A stretch of DNA of 64,000 nucleotides from Pachyrhynchus sulphureomaculatus (GCA_019049505.1 CM032454.1:151699200-151763199), one strand, 5' to 3'; shown: positions 45,084 to 56,784, numbered from the stretch's first letter. The notes: a model not told the origin generated them from the letters alone. A program made the numbers and translations.

Positions 45084-47785
45084 GAGATGAGCAATATTAT
45101 CATATCTGTGACTTTTACCTGTGTCACAGGTTATACCTGCGACCCAATTCTTTGCAAAGCAGCGACTCTAGTCGCTGTTTTGAATACTCGTATACGCAGG
45201 TGTCGCAGTCCGCCCGACCTCAATTTAATGATCGGCGACGGCGCCTATCGTCTCGTTATAGACAATGATCGCAGTCGGCCGACGAGTCACAGGTACACGA
45301 TATTGGACTGTCGCGTCGTCGTTGGAAGGTAAAATGCTGTTATAGTCATTACTATTTGTAATGGCATAGTCGGCAATAAAATGATAGACAGAATATTGTG
45401 CATCTTGCTTCTACTTATATTTCAACAGATGTTGTTCCGCTTTAAATATCGATCTGATCAATGTAAGACAGCCGTCATTACCGATCTCAAATATATTATT
45501 TGGGAGTAAGAGAGATAGACTCAATTGTACGTGTCATTTATTAAATTTAACGAGTACATCCATACTCAGAGATGGATTCAGGTAAATCTATATTATAAGT
45601 ATTAGGAAGTATTATGATTATGAGTTTTGGACATACGGAGTTTGTCTTTTTATAATGGACTATAAGAAGCGGAAAATAGGAGAGGATATTAAACATTCAC
45701 TCATATTTCTAATAATTGCACGGCTTTATTGGATATAAAGATGAAGTTATAGCATATTTCTATCAAAAGATATTTACATAAATTATCACAGTTCTAAAAT
45801 AATCAGAAATATAACCTACTTTAGGTGAAAGTTTCAGAATGTTTATTTAATATAATATTTTCAATGTAAAAAAAGAAATAAAGCTAACCTAAATGTTGTA
45901 GGTGCAAATTTAACAATAGAAAATTGATATAGGTAAAGTTTCTAAAATAACAGGTAGATTAATATGTTGGTACGGTATAATTTGCCAAGAAGTAGGTACC
46001 TGCGTTTTGGCAACATATTTTTTTTGAAAAATAAATATACAAATAAACCATATTTAGATTGCATTAGGATGAAACATCATCATCAGAGTCAAAATTGGAA
46101 CTGTTACTATCAGGAAATGATCCTTCGTCTACATTAATAACAATTGGTGGCACCGTTACATCAAGTATGTTCTCTTTTTGCCAGTATTCTTTGATTATAT
46201 TTTCTGTATGTGTTATACAACTGATCCAGTTTTCTTTGGTAACTGTCTGGAGAGCTGCCTTCCAAACAGATATTACTGCATTATCATCGTGCCTCGCCTC
46301 ACTTACAATATTTTTATTAAAAAATCCTTTGCACTGAGCCCACACCAATTCTATGGAATTAAATATACAATGGTAGGGAGGCAATCTTAAAACTTGATGA
46401 CCCATTTCAGCAATTAGTACGTCTGTAGCATACGGCAAGTTTGTTTTGTCATTTTTGATAATTTTTAACAAGTTTTAGACCATTTTCTGGGAAATTAATC
46501 TGCTTACTTCGCAGCCAACTGATGATTTCTCCTTTTCTTGTCGATTCATTTGGTACACTTTCACTAAGTCTAGAATGATATCGTGCATTATCCATAATGA
46601 TTAAAGACGGCCTTTCGAGCTTCGGCAGCAGTTTTTCTCTCAGCCATTTTTCAAAGAGTTCTGCGTTCATATTATCGTGGTAGTCATAACTCTTGTTTTT
46701 TGTGGAAAGACAAGCTCACTCCCATCTATAATCCGTTGCTATTGCCAGCGTGAACGATGATGTATCTTTTTCCAGCGGCTACTTTTTTGTTCCATCCAGA
46801 TCGAGGATTTTCATCGTGCCAAGTCCATATGCTGTTTCCATGTTGGTGAATCCATGTTTCGTCTAAAAACACAACGTCTAGGGGAGCGTCAGAAGTGATA
46901 TTGGCAACATACTCTCTCAAAAACTTAACTCGTTTTGATGATATTTCTGGTTTCTCCATGATGTATTTTTTTTCTTTTTATGGGTCTAGCACACGTGCTG
47001 CAGGGAAATCTCTAAAGCGCTCCAGGAGCGGCATGTGTGCGCATCTTCTTCCATTGTCAATTTTGTATTTGAATCCTAATTGTTTCATAATTAAACCAAG
47101 TGTCGATTTGCTGCAGCTTAAAATTTGTTTTGATTCTAGCTGTTTACGTATCATGTCCAAAGTAACATGTTTTCCTTCTGCAATTAGGTCATGAATAACT
47201 TTTCGGATCTCACTTTTCTCGGACTCTCTCAAGTCTCTGGTCTTTGGAGCTCTTCTTATCCTCGTATGCTCTTTTTTGGCACCATCAATGCCTTCTTGTT
47301 TTATTCTGGCTACCGTTCTGAAACTTAGTTTTAGTGCCTCGGATGCACACTTAATCACAGACAAACTTGTCAATGAGTTTTCTTTTTTATTTTGGAAATA
47401 TTTAATACTAACTCAAATAACTACAAAGTAAAATTTTGTTGTATAAATTGATTAATAAACAATTTGGTAAATCCTTATATACATATATTTAGGCATAAGA
47501 TGTTAATAAAAAAAACTAATAAAACAACAAAAGAACTCTGAAAATGAATAAAAAAAATAATCAAATAACGGTATACATACATTAAAATATCAGAAATAAT
47601 GAGTGATAAAATTGGTTGATTGTGACAGGCACCACTGTCGATCATTAAACGGCAGTAATTTCGGATTTCCGGAGACTTCGGACGGAGCAACGCAGCTACC
47701 TAAGTCGTTATTAAAAGAAGCTGTGGCTTATAAATCACCGTGGCAGCTATATCCGTGACCTAAAAGTCACTGTTAAGCTCATCGC
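45084..47785 (-). mobile_element. DNA transposon with long-spacing DDE transposase, element 1
   Basis: Inverted ends: GAGATGAGC at 45084 and GCTCATCGC ending 47785, with TA on both sides (45082-45083, 47786-47787). Subterminal blocks also match inverted: GTGACTTTTA with ACCTGTGTCAC / GGTCACGG, and TTTAATGATCG near 45220 against 47646. The terminal regions contain several short internal hairpins (GTGTCACAGG, CAGCGACTCTAGTCGCTG). Length 2.7 kb. It encodes one minus-strand transposase. Confidence 0.75.
46064..47373 (-). pseudogene. DDE transposase with ~80-residue second spacer, element 1
   Basis: From 47373 down: an N-terminal HTH region (ASEALKLSFRTVARIKQEGI), IRKVIHDLIAEGKHVTLDMI and LGFKYKIDNGRR. 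A second frame has KRVKFLREYVANI and VVFLDETWIHQHGNSIWTWH (first Asp), then GRSGWNKKV-type sequence and IVHAGNSNG. A third has RPSLIIMDNARYHSR (second Asp), and a fourth has LRLPPYHCIFNSIELVWAQ with the Glu, followed by an acidic tail ending in DDDVSS. Frame changes near 46970, 46720 and 46455 break it. About 80 residues separate the second Asp and the Glu, far more than the 34-41 of Tc1/mariner. It resembles IS630-like proteins and, from memory, a DD82E group called Sailor. Confidence 0.8.
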
Positions 47786-47904
47786 TAATTTAAATTATAT
47801 TTTTGGTGGATATTCTGAAAAGAAAAAAATTAAAAAGAAATTGTATATTAGAAATTGCGAATCATTATTAATATATAAAACAGTAATATTTTAACAAAAC
47901 TGTT

Positions 47905-48565
47905 CATTCATATCACGGATTTCTTTCTAACACCTTCACTATCAACGCCGGTGTGCCCCAAGGCTCCATACTATCTCCTACTCTCTTTCTCATTTACATT
48001 AACGATCTGCTGGAAAATACCGAAAATCCAATCTACAGTTTTGCAGATAACAGTACGCGTATCTCTTCATTTACTTTGAACGCTCGGGCATCGGCTGCTC
48101 AGACGAGTGTCCGCAGAGAGCGGGAAGTTGTTCAGCTTAACAAAGACCTAGAAGAAATTCTATCTTGGGGTGACAGTAACCAAGTAGAATTTAACGCTAC
48201 AAAAACCCAGGCGGCAGTTTTTTCTAAAAAAAGTTAACGTTGCTGTACCCGACATAGTTATGGCGGGGCACTCCATTCCTCTAACATCGTCACTCAATTT
48301 GTTGGGCGATAATTTGGGAGCAAATATGTCCTGGCATGAGCATGTTGCGGGCATAGCAAGGAGAGCTTCTCAAAAGTTGGGAATATTATTTCGAACCAGA
48401 AAGCTTTACACTGCACAACAACTGTTAATTCTTTATAAAGCTCAAATTCGACCAACTATGGAATCCCTTTGGAATAATTTGCCCACCGAGTACAATTTGC
48501 AGCGATTCAAGAACAACGTGAATCGCTTTTTCGGCACACGTGTCGCTCCTGTAGCGCTTTAGGGA
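47905..48565 (+). mobile_element. LINE RT, family A, third copy with internal deletion
   Basis: FLTPSLSTPV-type start, then MPQGSILSPTLFLIYINDLL (47953), IYSFADNSTRISSF (FADD changed to FADN) and VEFNATKTQAAVF. After a frame change it reads NLLGDNLGANMSWHEHVAGI, RKLYTAQQLLILYKAQIRPT, then MESLWNNLPTEYNLQRFKNN. Compared with 1-1085, about 300 bp between KAQIRSTMEY and SLWNNLP are missing. The C-terminal RFFGTRVAPVAL and a stop at 48560 follow. Confidence 0.9.
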
Positions 48566-48599
48566 CCTCCTTGCAACACGTGTGCTAGACCCATAAAAA

Positions 48600-48900
48600 A
48601 AATTCAAAAATGCGCATACGATACAGAGTGTGGAAGTAGCGCGTGGAGCGTCGCGACAGTATAATCGGTCTATGCCTCTCGACCTCCGTCTGTAGCTGCC
48701 GTGCGTTAATAATCAAGCGCGACTTCAAAACTTTACTTCCTTATAAATTGTATCAAGTACGTCTTGTAACCAATTTCCAAGTTGATCCAACATTTTGAGT
48801 CGAACAACCATCCATCAAGCCCATCGTACCTATAGATGTCCAATTTAAATTTGACGTAATTACTTTTTAATAAAAATAAACCGATGAATCCCAACTCATC
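48600..48900. other. Sequence between LINE and assembly gap, nothing recognised
   Basis: No frame or repeat recognised. Confidence 0.4.
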
Positions 48901-49000
48901 NNNNNNNNNNNNNNNNNNNNNNNNNNNNNNNNNNNNNNNNNNNNNNNNNNNNNNNNNNNNNNNNNNNNNNNNNNNNNNNNNNNNNNNNNNNNNNNNNNNN
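48901..49000. other. Assembly gap (100 N)
   Basis: Exactly 100 N, the usual placeholder for a gap of unknown size. Adjacency across it is not proven. Confidence 1.
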
Positions 49001-49506
49001 TCACATACCCAATACTTTTTATGATCTTTTTATGCGTTCTAGTAAAAAAATTACTTTAAAATCTCTCCCTGGAGATATCGTAGGGACAAAATTGCGACTG
49101 AAAAAACATGCTGTGGTTCACAGCCAAACCCCCAGACATAAAAAAGAAGTGACAGAGTATACAATTCATAACATCGCTTCTCGCCAAAATCAGTGATTCT
49201 TAAGAAACTTCAATCAGGGCAAGGGCAAGTAGAAAACACTGGACAGATTTCTAACCCTGTCTTATAGAAAAAAAAAATGCGTATCCTGTGTCCGTGCAGT
49301 GCCGCTAAAAAACCGAATGATCGCACGTGTTCTGGTAGTAAAACGGACTGTGGATACGTCCAGGTGTTGTCACCTACATTTGTTAATTTTATTAGCAGGT
49401 TATATGTGGTTATGTATAACTTATTAAAGTACAAATTTAGAAAATATTCAGCTGTTTCGTATAAATATAATGTTATTTACTTTCTTCTGTATGTATCAAG
49501 GATTTT
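49001..49506. other. Intergenic, nothing recognised
   Basis: Short frames only. Confidence 0.4.
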
Positions 49507-50350
49507 CTACAGCTGACGCTGTCTTCCTTCTCTCAGCCTTTGATTCCATCCGTTTCTATCTTCCCAGTCACCATCTGTTAGACCCCTGCCCTCCATAGCC
49601 TCGTCCACATCGTCTCTCCACGATCGTCTGGGTCTTCCTCTTTTTCTTCTCCCTATAGGGCTCCACTCCGTTATTTTCTTTATCCAACTATTATCTTCGC
49701 TCCGTCTTGTGTGTCCATACCATTTTAATTGTTTTTCTTCAATGGTATTTATTACGTTCTCTCTGATGTTCATTCTGCTTCTTATTTCTTCATTTGGTAT
49801 TCTCTCCATACGTGTCAATCTACAGCATCTTTTCCAACACTCCATCTCTACCGCGTTAATTTTAGATTTATTTCTTTTGTTGATCGTCCATGTTTCTGAC
49901 CCGTATGTCATTATGCTTTGTATTATTGATTTGTATATGCGTGTTTTGTTTCTCTTTGTAATGTGTTTGTCCCACAGGATCGAATTTAATTGTCTTATGC
50001 ATGTCCGCGTTTGTCCTAATCTAGCTTTGATCTCTTCTTCTGATGTTGCGTTTTTTGAAATGATGGTTCCTAAATATTGAAATCTATCGGTTCCTTTGAC
50101 TGTTGTTTCATTATCGATTTCTAGATTTTCCACATTTCCTTCCTTTGTTGTTAGATATTCCGTTTTATCAAAGTTTATTGCTAATCCTGCTATGTTGGGG
50201 ATGTAGAGCATCCTTTTAATAGGTCTTTTGATGTTTGGAGACTCTTCCCTATTTTATGTCCTATTTTTATGTTCACTGTGTTATTTTCGTAGAGAGCTTT
50301 TACTGCGTATATTTGTTCTTTGTCAATGCCTTTGTCTTTCTTCTCTATTA
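49507..50350 (-). mobile_element. LINE (family E), C-terminal part with an open 234-codon frame
   Basis: The minus strand from 50350 reads EKKDKGIDKEQIYAVKALYE, NNTVNIKIGHKIGKSLQTSK (RT fingers/palm border). It then jumps over the missing palm to an open frame 50211-49507: GLAINFDKTEYLTTKEGN, TDRFQYLGTIISKNATSEEE, then SIIQSIMTYGSETWTINKRN and MECWKRCCRLTRMERIPNEE. The tail has KQLKWYGHTRRSED and GRRKRGRPRRSWRDDVDEAM, ending in a short basic tail. The thumb and C-terminal motifs are those of arthropod LINEs of RTE-like type. The palm with YADD is deleted, so it is inactive although the tail frame is intact. Confidence 0.85.
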
Positions 50351-50980
50351 GCTAAAATTGCACGATAATTTTACTTCATTAGATTATACTGAAATTCAAC
50401 GAAATCGTAGTTCATCGTTTCCCGTCGTCCTTCCTGGAGGCTACTGTTAATCTTGGATCGTGTTTGAATGTAAATAAGCGGAGCTTTTGTCAAGCCAATG
50501 CACATATCAAATATATAATAAAATTTCATTTATTTTCATTTGTTAAATTAACTTCAGTTTATTTATTTATTCTAGATAGTAAAATATGTTACATAAAATA
50601 ATTACTGTTACTTATAAGTATGTGAATCTATAACAGTGATAATAACAAATTATACCAATAGAAAGAAGTTCCTGTACACATAATACTAAACCTATTTTTG
50701 TTGTAAATGAAAAAAGTAAATTGGAAAGATAAAATATTACATAAACATTTATAAATTTTGTATATCTTTTTGTATATAACTTTACGAGAATTTTTCTTGG
50801 TTTTTGGCTGCGAAAATAAATAAATATTAAGTATAATTATTTACAGTGAAACATATAAGGGAATAAAGGTGTTACAAAGGGTGGGATGATTTTCTCCGTC
50901 CTTTATGGAGTTTCGGTCGAAAAAATTTAAAAATTGTGTAATATTTTCAATTTTTTAAATTATTTATATGTATAATATAT
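50351..50980. other. Intergenic, nothing recognised
   Basis: AT-rich; no family recognised. Confidence 0.4.
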
Positions 50981-52110
50981 ATAAAATGCAACGTCTCTCT
51001 GTTTATCTGTCCGTTAGTGCGCTTATCACTCGAGAACCGCTTATCTGATTTACGTGCTTTATTTTCAAAATCATACATGTATTCTCTGGCCAGGTTATAG
51101 GCTATATTTTATTACGTTAGGTAACGTAAGGAATAAGCAGTGATGATAATAGTGAATACAGTCGGAAAAAAGTTTGCCGCTAGCGTGTTCTCTTGCACTG
51201 CTTAAACCATTAAATATGGACCAATATCATGTAGCAAAGAATATATTATATATAAAATGCAACGTCTCTCTGTCGGTCTGTCTGTCCGTTAGTGCGCTTA
51301 TGACTTGAGAACCACTTATCCGACTTACATTTTTTTTTTTTTAATTCGTACATTTGGTCTCTGGCCAGGTTATCTATAATCTTCCATAATAAATAAAATG
51401 TAAGGTCTCTCTGTCTGTCTGTCTGTTTGTCCGTTAGTGCGCTTATCACCCGAGAACCACTTATCCAATTTATGTGTTTTTTTTTGATTTATTCATTTGT
51501 TCTCTGGTCAGGTTATCTATAATCTTCTATAATATTTATAAAATGCAACGTCTCTCTGTCTGTCTGTCTGTATGTCCGTTAGTGCACTTATCACTCGAGA
51601 AACCACTTATAAGATTTACGTGCTTTTTTTTAAAACATACATATGTTCTCTGGCCAGGTTATAGGATATAGTTTATTACTTTAGGTAATATAAGAAAAAA
51701 GCAGTGACGATAATAGTGAATCAAGTCGAAAAAAGTTTGCTGCTAGCGCACTCTCTTGCAATACGCTGCCTAAACCGTTAAATATGGAACAATATTATGT
51801 AACAAATAATACAATATATATAAAATGCAACCTCTCTCTCTCTCTCTGTCCGTCCGTTAGTGCGCTTATCGTTCGAGAACCACTTATCCGATTTACGTGT
51901 TTTTTTTTAAATCTTAACTTAATATTTAACAAAAAAAGAACTGTAATATATATAAAAAGCAACGTCTCTTAGTCTATCTGTTAGTGCGCTTAGCACTCAA
52001 AACCACTTATCCGATCTAAGTGTTTTTTTTTTTTATAAAATACATATGTTTTATGTTACGTTAGGTAACAGGAATAAACAGTGACGATAATATGGAATCA
52101 AGTCGGGACC
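50981..52110 (+). repeat. Higher-order tandem array, six units
   Basis: Units begin with AAAATGCAACGTCTCTCTGT-like sequence at about 50981, 51251, 51392, 51539, 51823 and 51952. Each continues with CCGTTAGTGCGCTTATCACT and CGAGAACC.CTTATCCGA. A longer segment (51087-51250) recurs at 51660-51815, giving a higher-order period near 570 bp. The CTCTCTGTCTGTCTGT stretch is itself a variable short repeat. Not coding. Confidence 0.9.
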
Positions 52111-52137
52111 AGAGTGCAGACCGCGGGCACGGCTAGT
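52111..52137 (+). repeat. Possible Helitron-like 3' terminus
   Basis: GACCGCGGGCACGGCTAGTT: a short GC-rich hairpin-like stretch followed by CTAG and T, the known ending of Helitrons (CTRR before T). The tandem array lies just upstream. No 5' TC end or Rep/helicase was identified. Confidence 0.3.
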
Positions 52138-52414
52138 TTAAACATATAAAGAGTTTATAAAGTTGAAGTGGGAGTGTTAGAGCGAGTCCTTGGTATATAC
52201 TGGGTTATATGTTTTTTTTTTAAGATTATTGGAAAATTTGCTACTACTTATTTTTCAAAATTAACTCGTACATTAAAGAAACATTTTTGAGACGTATTGT
52301 TTCAGACGAGGACGCAGGTTCCAATAACTTGTGGTTAATGTGGTTAACCATAAGGTATTGTTTCCTTTTCTAGAATTTAATATATATGATTATCCTTTAG
52401 CGTGAGAAACTCAA

Positions 52415-52417
<3 letters not shown>
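52138..52417. other. Intergenic, nothing recognised
   Basis: Short spacer. Confidence 0.4.

Positions 52418-52486
<69 letters not shown>
52418..52486. repeat. (TA)n microsatellite, left of mariner-like fragment
   Basis: About 69 bp. Confidence 0.99.
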
Positions 52487-52488
<2 letters not shown>

Positions 52489-52911
52489 AGGCGGGTTTTT
52501 AAGTAAGAGTCATTTTAAAATATGGCCGCTGCAGCACTGTAGTCGCCGCTCCGCGCGCTGATTACCTGCATCTATGAGCTAGCCCCAGACGCCATTTCGG
52601 AAACATTCGTCCCAATTTACGTTTATTTTTGCTTGTTTAAAATGCTTCAGAGTATTGAAAGTCCCGCTGATTGTGAAATACGCATTGTAATTCGTTCCTT
52701 ACATGCAAGAGCCGAAATTCATCGGCAGATTAGTGAAGTGTATGGCGAAAAACGTTATGAGCGATGGAATAGTAAAAAAATGGGTTACAGCATTTAAAGA
52801 TGGCCGTACAAACGTGCACGATGAGGGACAAAGTGGCCGACCGTCCGTCATTAATGATGACAGTGAGGAAAGTTGACGAAAACGTTTGAGAATAAACGAT
52901 TTTCAAACACC
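52487..52911 (+). mobile_element. mariner-like element 5' fragment between two (TA)n tracts
   Basis: A GC-richer leader (GCCGCTCCGCGCGCTG) precedes MLQSIESPADCEIRIVIRSL at 52641. Then RQISEVYGE and, after a one-base shift, NVMSDGIVKKWVTAFKDGRT, NVHDEGQSGRPSVINDD. This is the N-terminal paired HTH of a SETMAR-type mariner transposase. The catalytic domain is absent; the right edge (AAACACCCTATATA) looks like a terminus but does not match the left edge convincingly. Confidence 0.7.
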
Positions 52912-52912
52912 C

Positions 52913-52918
52913 TATATA

Positions 52919-52980
<62 letters not shown>
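52913..52980. repeat. (TA)n microsatellite, right of mariner-like fragment
   Basis: About 68 bp with one TACATA interruption. Confidence 0.99.
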
Positions 52981-52982
<2 letters not shown>

Positions 52983-53680
52983 TATTTTGTTTGAGAGTCA
53001 TTAAGCCCTATTTTATCTATGTCAAGCTAAATTATTTAATTAATAACTTTAACTTTTGCTAATTAAATAAAAGTTGTTTACATTTATAGAATATTATATT
53101 ACGGTCATTATAAGAAATCCTAGCAAATACATAGTGAACATTATTAAAAATGGCAGTAATTATTTTAAAAGCAATTTTCCAACAATTTATCTTCAGTATG
53201 AAAATATACAACGACATGTTTTCGCTAAAAATAACTTGTTATGCCATCTAATTATTCTTTTCGTGCACTGTCAGGTATGCAAACTTTTTATCTTTTATTC
53301 TAGTCGAAAATAAACAGTTATGAAGCTATTTTTTACTAATTTTAAGCTCAACGTTTTTAGAATAATACAACTTAGTTTTTTAATAGTAAAATATTATTTT
53401 CGGGTAAATTGTAGTCTTGCATGAATTTAAATTAAAGAAAGAAAAACACGTACAAAGAGTATTCTTATTTTAAATCAGGATATATATGAGCAAAATATAT
53501 TAATAAAAAAAATTAACACGTGCTTCGCGAAATGTGAAGTTTGATATAGGAACTGTTGAATTGTTGTCTAACTTGAACCTTACAAGCAGAATAAAATTAA
53601 ATAATTGCAACTAATTTTAAAAACTTTGTAAGAGGCAAGTAAAGCTTTTTCATTCACAGACAAAGTTTTTTTTTTTAAAA
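52981..53680. other. Intergenic, nothing recognised
   Basis: AT-rich; a 79-codon frame at 53074-53310 has no family features. Confidence 0.4.
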
Positions 53681-53684
53681 TGAT

Positions 53685-54470
53685 TTCTGCTTTACATATG
53701 ATTTTAATTTTAATTCGAAGAATTCTCGGGGTTTGTTAAGGTACTCACTATGAAGCGATTCCAGATGTCGTTTAAGTTTATTTGGTGTCATACTGTCTGC
53801 TGCCAAGATTTTTGAGCAAATAACAGGGGCCTTTCTTCTTCATTTACTTCAGTACTGGTAAACCCTAAATTTAAATATTCTTGAGAATATTTTCTTGATT
53901 TTATTTTCGGAACCAGGTTTGTCTGTGCACTTGTTGATGCTTCACTATCGTCTAATGCTTGCCCACTTAAAAATTTATTCCTGATTCTGTATAAATTTAC
54001 TGCCGTGAATACTTAATACCTTGAATTTCAATTAATACGTAAATTACAACATACACATTCACGATAAATCAGATAGCTATAGAAGGATCAACTCGACTGA
54101 GACGGGCTGTAATTGAACGAGGTGCAGCATTTATCCACTTTTGGGCAGACTTTCCGAATGTTCGAGACAACTCGGAACTTCTCGCGAAGCCGCTACCGAT
54201 ATAGTGGACGTGACAGAGAGCAATAGAGAGGCATCGATTCTAGTTTTGCCAACGCAGTAGATATATGTTGCCAAATATGAATAAATTTACTTATTCTTGG
54301 TAGTTTGTAAGGTTTGTAATTACGGTCATAGTGTAGCTTTAGCATCAAAATACTGAAAATACATTATTATTGCATGCATTGTTATTGTATGAGAGGGGGG
54401 GGGGGCGCGATGAAAATTATGTTTGAAAATTGAGTCGCAAATACTGAAGGGTTGAGAAACGCTCATATAG
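53685..54470 (-). mobile_element. hAT transposon 5' part (ZBED5/Buster-like)
   Basis: The outer end (54470 down, minus strand) reads GAGCGTTTCTCAACCCTTCAG, resembling the CAGNGGTTCTCAACC terminus of Buster-type hAT elements. A GC-richer leader follows. The coding part (about 54010-53690) has RKYSQEYLNLGFTS, then after a frame change ILAADSMTPNKLKRHLESLH and EYLNKPREFFELKLKSYV. This is the N-terminal BED-finger region of ZBED5-type transposases, with the HxxxxH pair kept and the first Cys pair damaged. The RNase H core is missing. Confidence 0.7.
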
Positions 54471-55345
54471 ACTGATAGAAGTATGTCTCTTGTTGTCCAA
54501 AGACCTTAAAACGTAAAGAAGAGCAACAGTCTCTAGAAGTGATTTTTTTTTTTCACGAATACCATACTACCATGAGCGTGAAAAGTAATGACAAGTGCAA
54601 ATAAAGATGGAAGATATGGATCATAATAAGTGACTAATACATTTTACAATGAGTAACATAATTATTTAACTTCTATACGTATGTTTCCAAATTACCTTGG
54701 CAACATTGAATTTAAACTTTAAACTCACAAAATGGACTAAACTTTCACGTTTATGGTCATTGCAGATTACTGTCCCTTGGTAAATTGTTTAGACTATACT
54801 GATAGTATCGTACAGTGGTACAAATAACTAAAGTTTTATAGTGTTCTATATGTAACGTATACGTTATTACCAAGCAGTTCGCAGGTTTTATTACGCTCTT
54901 GCGAAGTTTAACAAAATTAGTTTCTAGAAGCTGAAAGTTTGAGAAGTTAAAGCTTACTTTGTTTAACTCAATTTAAAAAACTCATCTTTTCAGTCTGAAC
55001 TAAAAATGATTATAAGTTATTAAAAAATAATTCAGTTAGCAATTATATACGATATAACTAAAAAAAGTTCCTATTTTTTACGGTTAAATAATTATAGCTT
55101 TTAAAACTACTAGGCTTATTCCTCCTTTATTTATGAACCGATTCTGATATATATCTTCTTTACTTACGGACTGATTTTGATGAAATTTGAACGCTCTACG
55201 TTGATAGTTGTCAATATTAAAATTTTGTATCTACTTTATTCATAGGCATTGATATACAGCTTAGGAGTTTTAAAGTCAGTTCCGAGCATTCTAACTTTTA
55301 AAAGAAATTCAAGGGAACACTTTTCTGACTATGAAACGAAAAATA
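54471..55345. other. Intergenic, nothing recognised
   Basis: No family recognised. Confidence 0.4.
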
Positions 55346-55576
55346 GTATACAAGATAAAGGACCCCGCACACAACATATGGAAAAGTGGTCCCGGCCAAA
55401 TTGGCTGAAAATATAATATGCGGTAACTCGGGTGACCTTCATGAAAAATCTCTGTGAGCAGAACTCGCGAAAATCCGTGATCCGACATACTGGGCTCTGA
55501 AGGCCCCATCTGAAGAGAGCGTACTGCAGGGTCTTCTGGAACTGTAAGACATGTTTTACACACACATACACACACG

Positions 55577-55646
<70 letters not shown>

Positions 55647-55845
55647 TGTACAGAACAACGCTTCTCAGGGTCCCGGGGGCAATTATATGTATATATAAAT
55701 AGGCAGAACTGCTATCTTTCACGAAATAATCCTTTTTTCGAAATGTTACTACAAAACAACCTGCAAGTCTTGAGATTTTCCATATCGTTGAAATGATGTA
55801 AATCATCTGAGGAGCGTTTACCCTTATACTATTGTGTAAAACCAT
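55330..55845 (-). other. Unassigned open frame, left arm of the palindrome
   Basis: A 178-codon frame with SRLAGCFVVTFRKKDYFVKD, a Tyr-Ile stretch translated from the TA tract, then KTCLTVPED and PLFHMLCAGS. The same segments occur in a 166-codon frame of the right arm. No known domain. The microsatellite inside argues against a real protein; shared segments may only reflect the duplication. Confidence 0.3.
55579..55643. repeat. (TA)n microsatellite in left arm
   Basis: About 65 bp; absent from the opposite arm. Confidence 0.99.
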
Positions 55846-56281
55846 CTTTAGTCAGAAATATGCCCGACTCTCGCGACGTGGACGTGATGGTAGGTACTTG
55901 AGAACAAGCTCTTTGAGAGTCTTATAATTCACACACACACATTCATACTTTTAAAACCACTCTGTTCTCGCTCATTGTTTTTTTTTTTCTATATATTATA
56001 TATTATTTTATATTTTCTATTTTATTTTATTTGATATTTTTAATATTTTTCTATAAACTCAATTATTACTACCTTAGTTTTATTCCATTATCTGGTTACT
56101 CGGTTGTCCGGCTGTCCGGTTTTTCCGATTGTCCGGTCGTCTGGACAACCGAACAACGGAATAAAACTATGGTGGTACTAATTGAGTTTATAGAAAAAAC
56201 ATTAAAAAATCAAATAAAATAAAATAAAAAATAATACCAGATATAATATATAGAAAAAAAAACAATGAGCGAAAACAAAAT

Positions 56282-56779
56282 GTGTGTGTGAATGATAAGA
56301 CTCTCAAAGAGCTTGTCGTTAAGTACCTACCATTACGTCCACGTCGCGACAGTCGGGCAACAATTATATTTCTGGAAGATGCTCTGATTTACGTCATATC
56401 AATGATACAAAAAATCTCAAGACTTGCAGGTTGTTTTGTAGTAACATTTCGAAAAAAGGATTATTTCGTGAAAGATAGCAGTTCTGCCTATGTGTATATA
56501 CATACATTTATAGGAATACATGCATATATATACATATGTACGTGTGTATGCGTGCGTGCGTGCGTGTGTGTGTGTAAAACATGCCTGACAGTTCCAGAAG
56601 ACTCTTTAGTACGCTCTCTTCAGGTAGAGCCCTCAGAGCCCAATATCTCGCAATCTATTGATTTTCACGAGTTCTGCCCACAAAGACTTTTTATCAAGAT
56701 TATCCGAGTTACAACATACTACATTTTCAGCCAATCTGACCGGGACCACTTTTCCATATGTTGTGTGCGGGGTCCTTTA
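56282..56779 (+). other. Unassigned open frame, right arm of the palindrome
   Basis: Starts MCVNDKTLKELVVKYLPLRP and continues SRLAGCFVVTFRKKDYFVKD, KTCLTVPEDS and DRDHFSICCVRGPL. See the left arm partner. It is open over 166 codons but has no recognised domain. Confidence 0.3.
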
Positions 56780-56784
56780 TGATC

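Larger units (their letters stand above)
55351..56784. mobile_element. 1.43 kb palindromic (foldback) structure
   Basis: Left arm from GATAAAGGACCCCGCACAC and right arm ending GTGTGCGGGGTCCTTTAT are inverted copies with the centre near 56126. There CGGTTGTCC (56101) pairs with GGACAACCG (56151). The arms match through words such as CAAGTCTTGAGATTTT / AAAATCTCAAGACTTG and GAACTGCTATCTTTCACGAA / TTCGTGAAAGATAGCAGTTC. The left arm has a (TA)n tract where the right arm has a TACATA/(GTGC)n/(TG)n stretch. Each arm contains an open frame running outward. Family unknown. Confidence 0.85.

Noticed and set aside
45100..45330. Structured RNA in the GC-richer hairpin cluster
   Set aside because: The pairing is explained by subterminal repeats of the transposon, matched at its other end.
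44937..45332. 131-codon plus frame
   Set aside because: It crosses from hairpin repeat E into the terminal region of the transposon at 45084; no domain.
50981..52110. CRISPR-like array
   Set aside because: Units are long, variable and without unique spacers; this is a eukaryotic tandem repeat.
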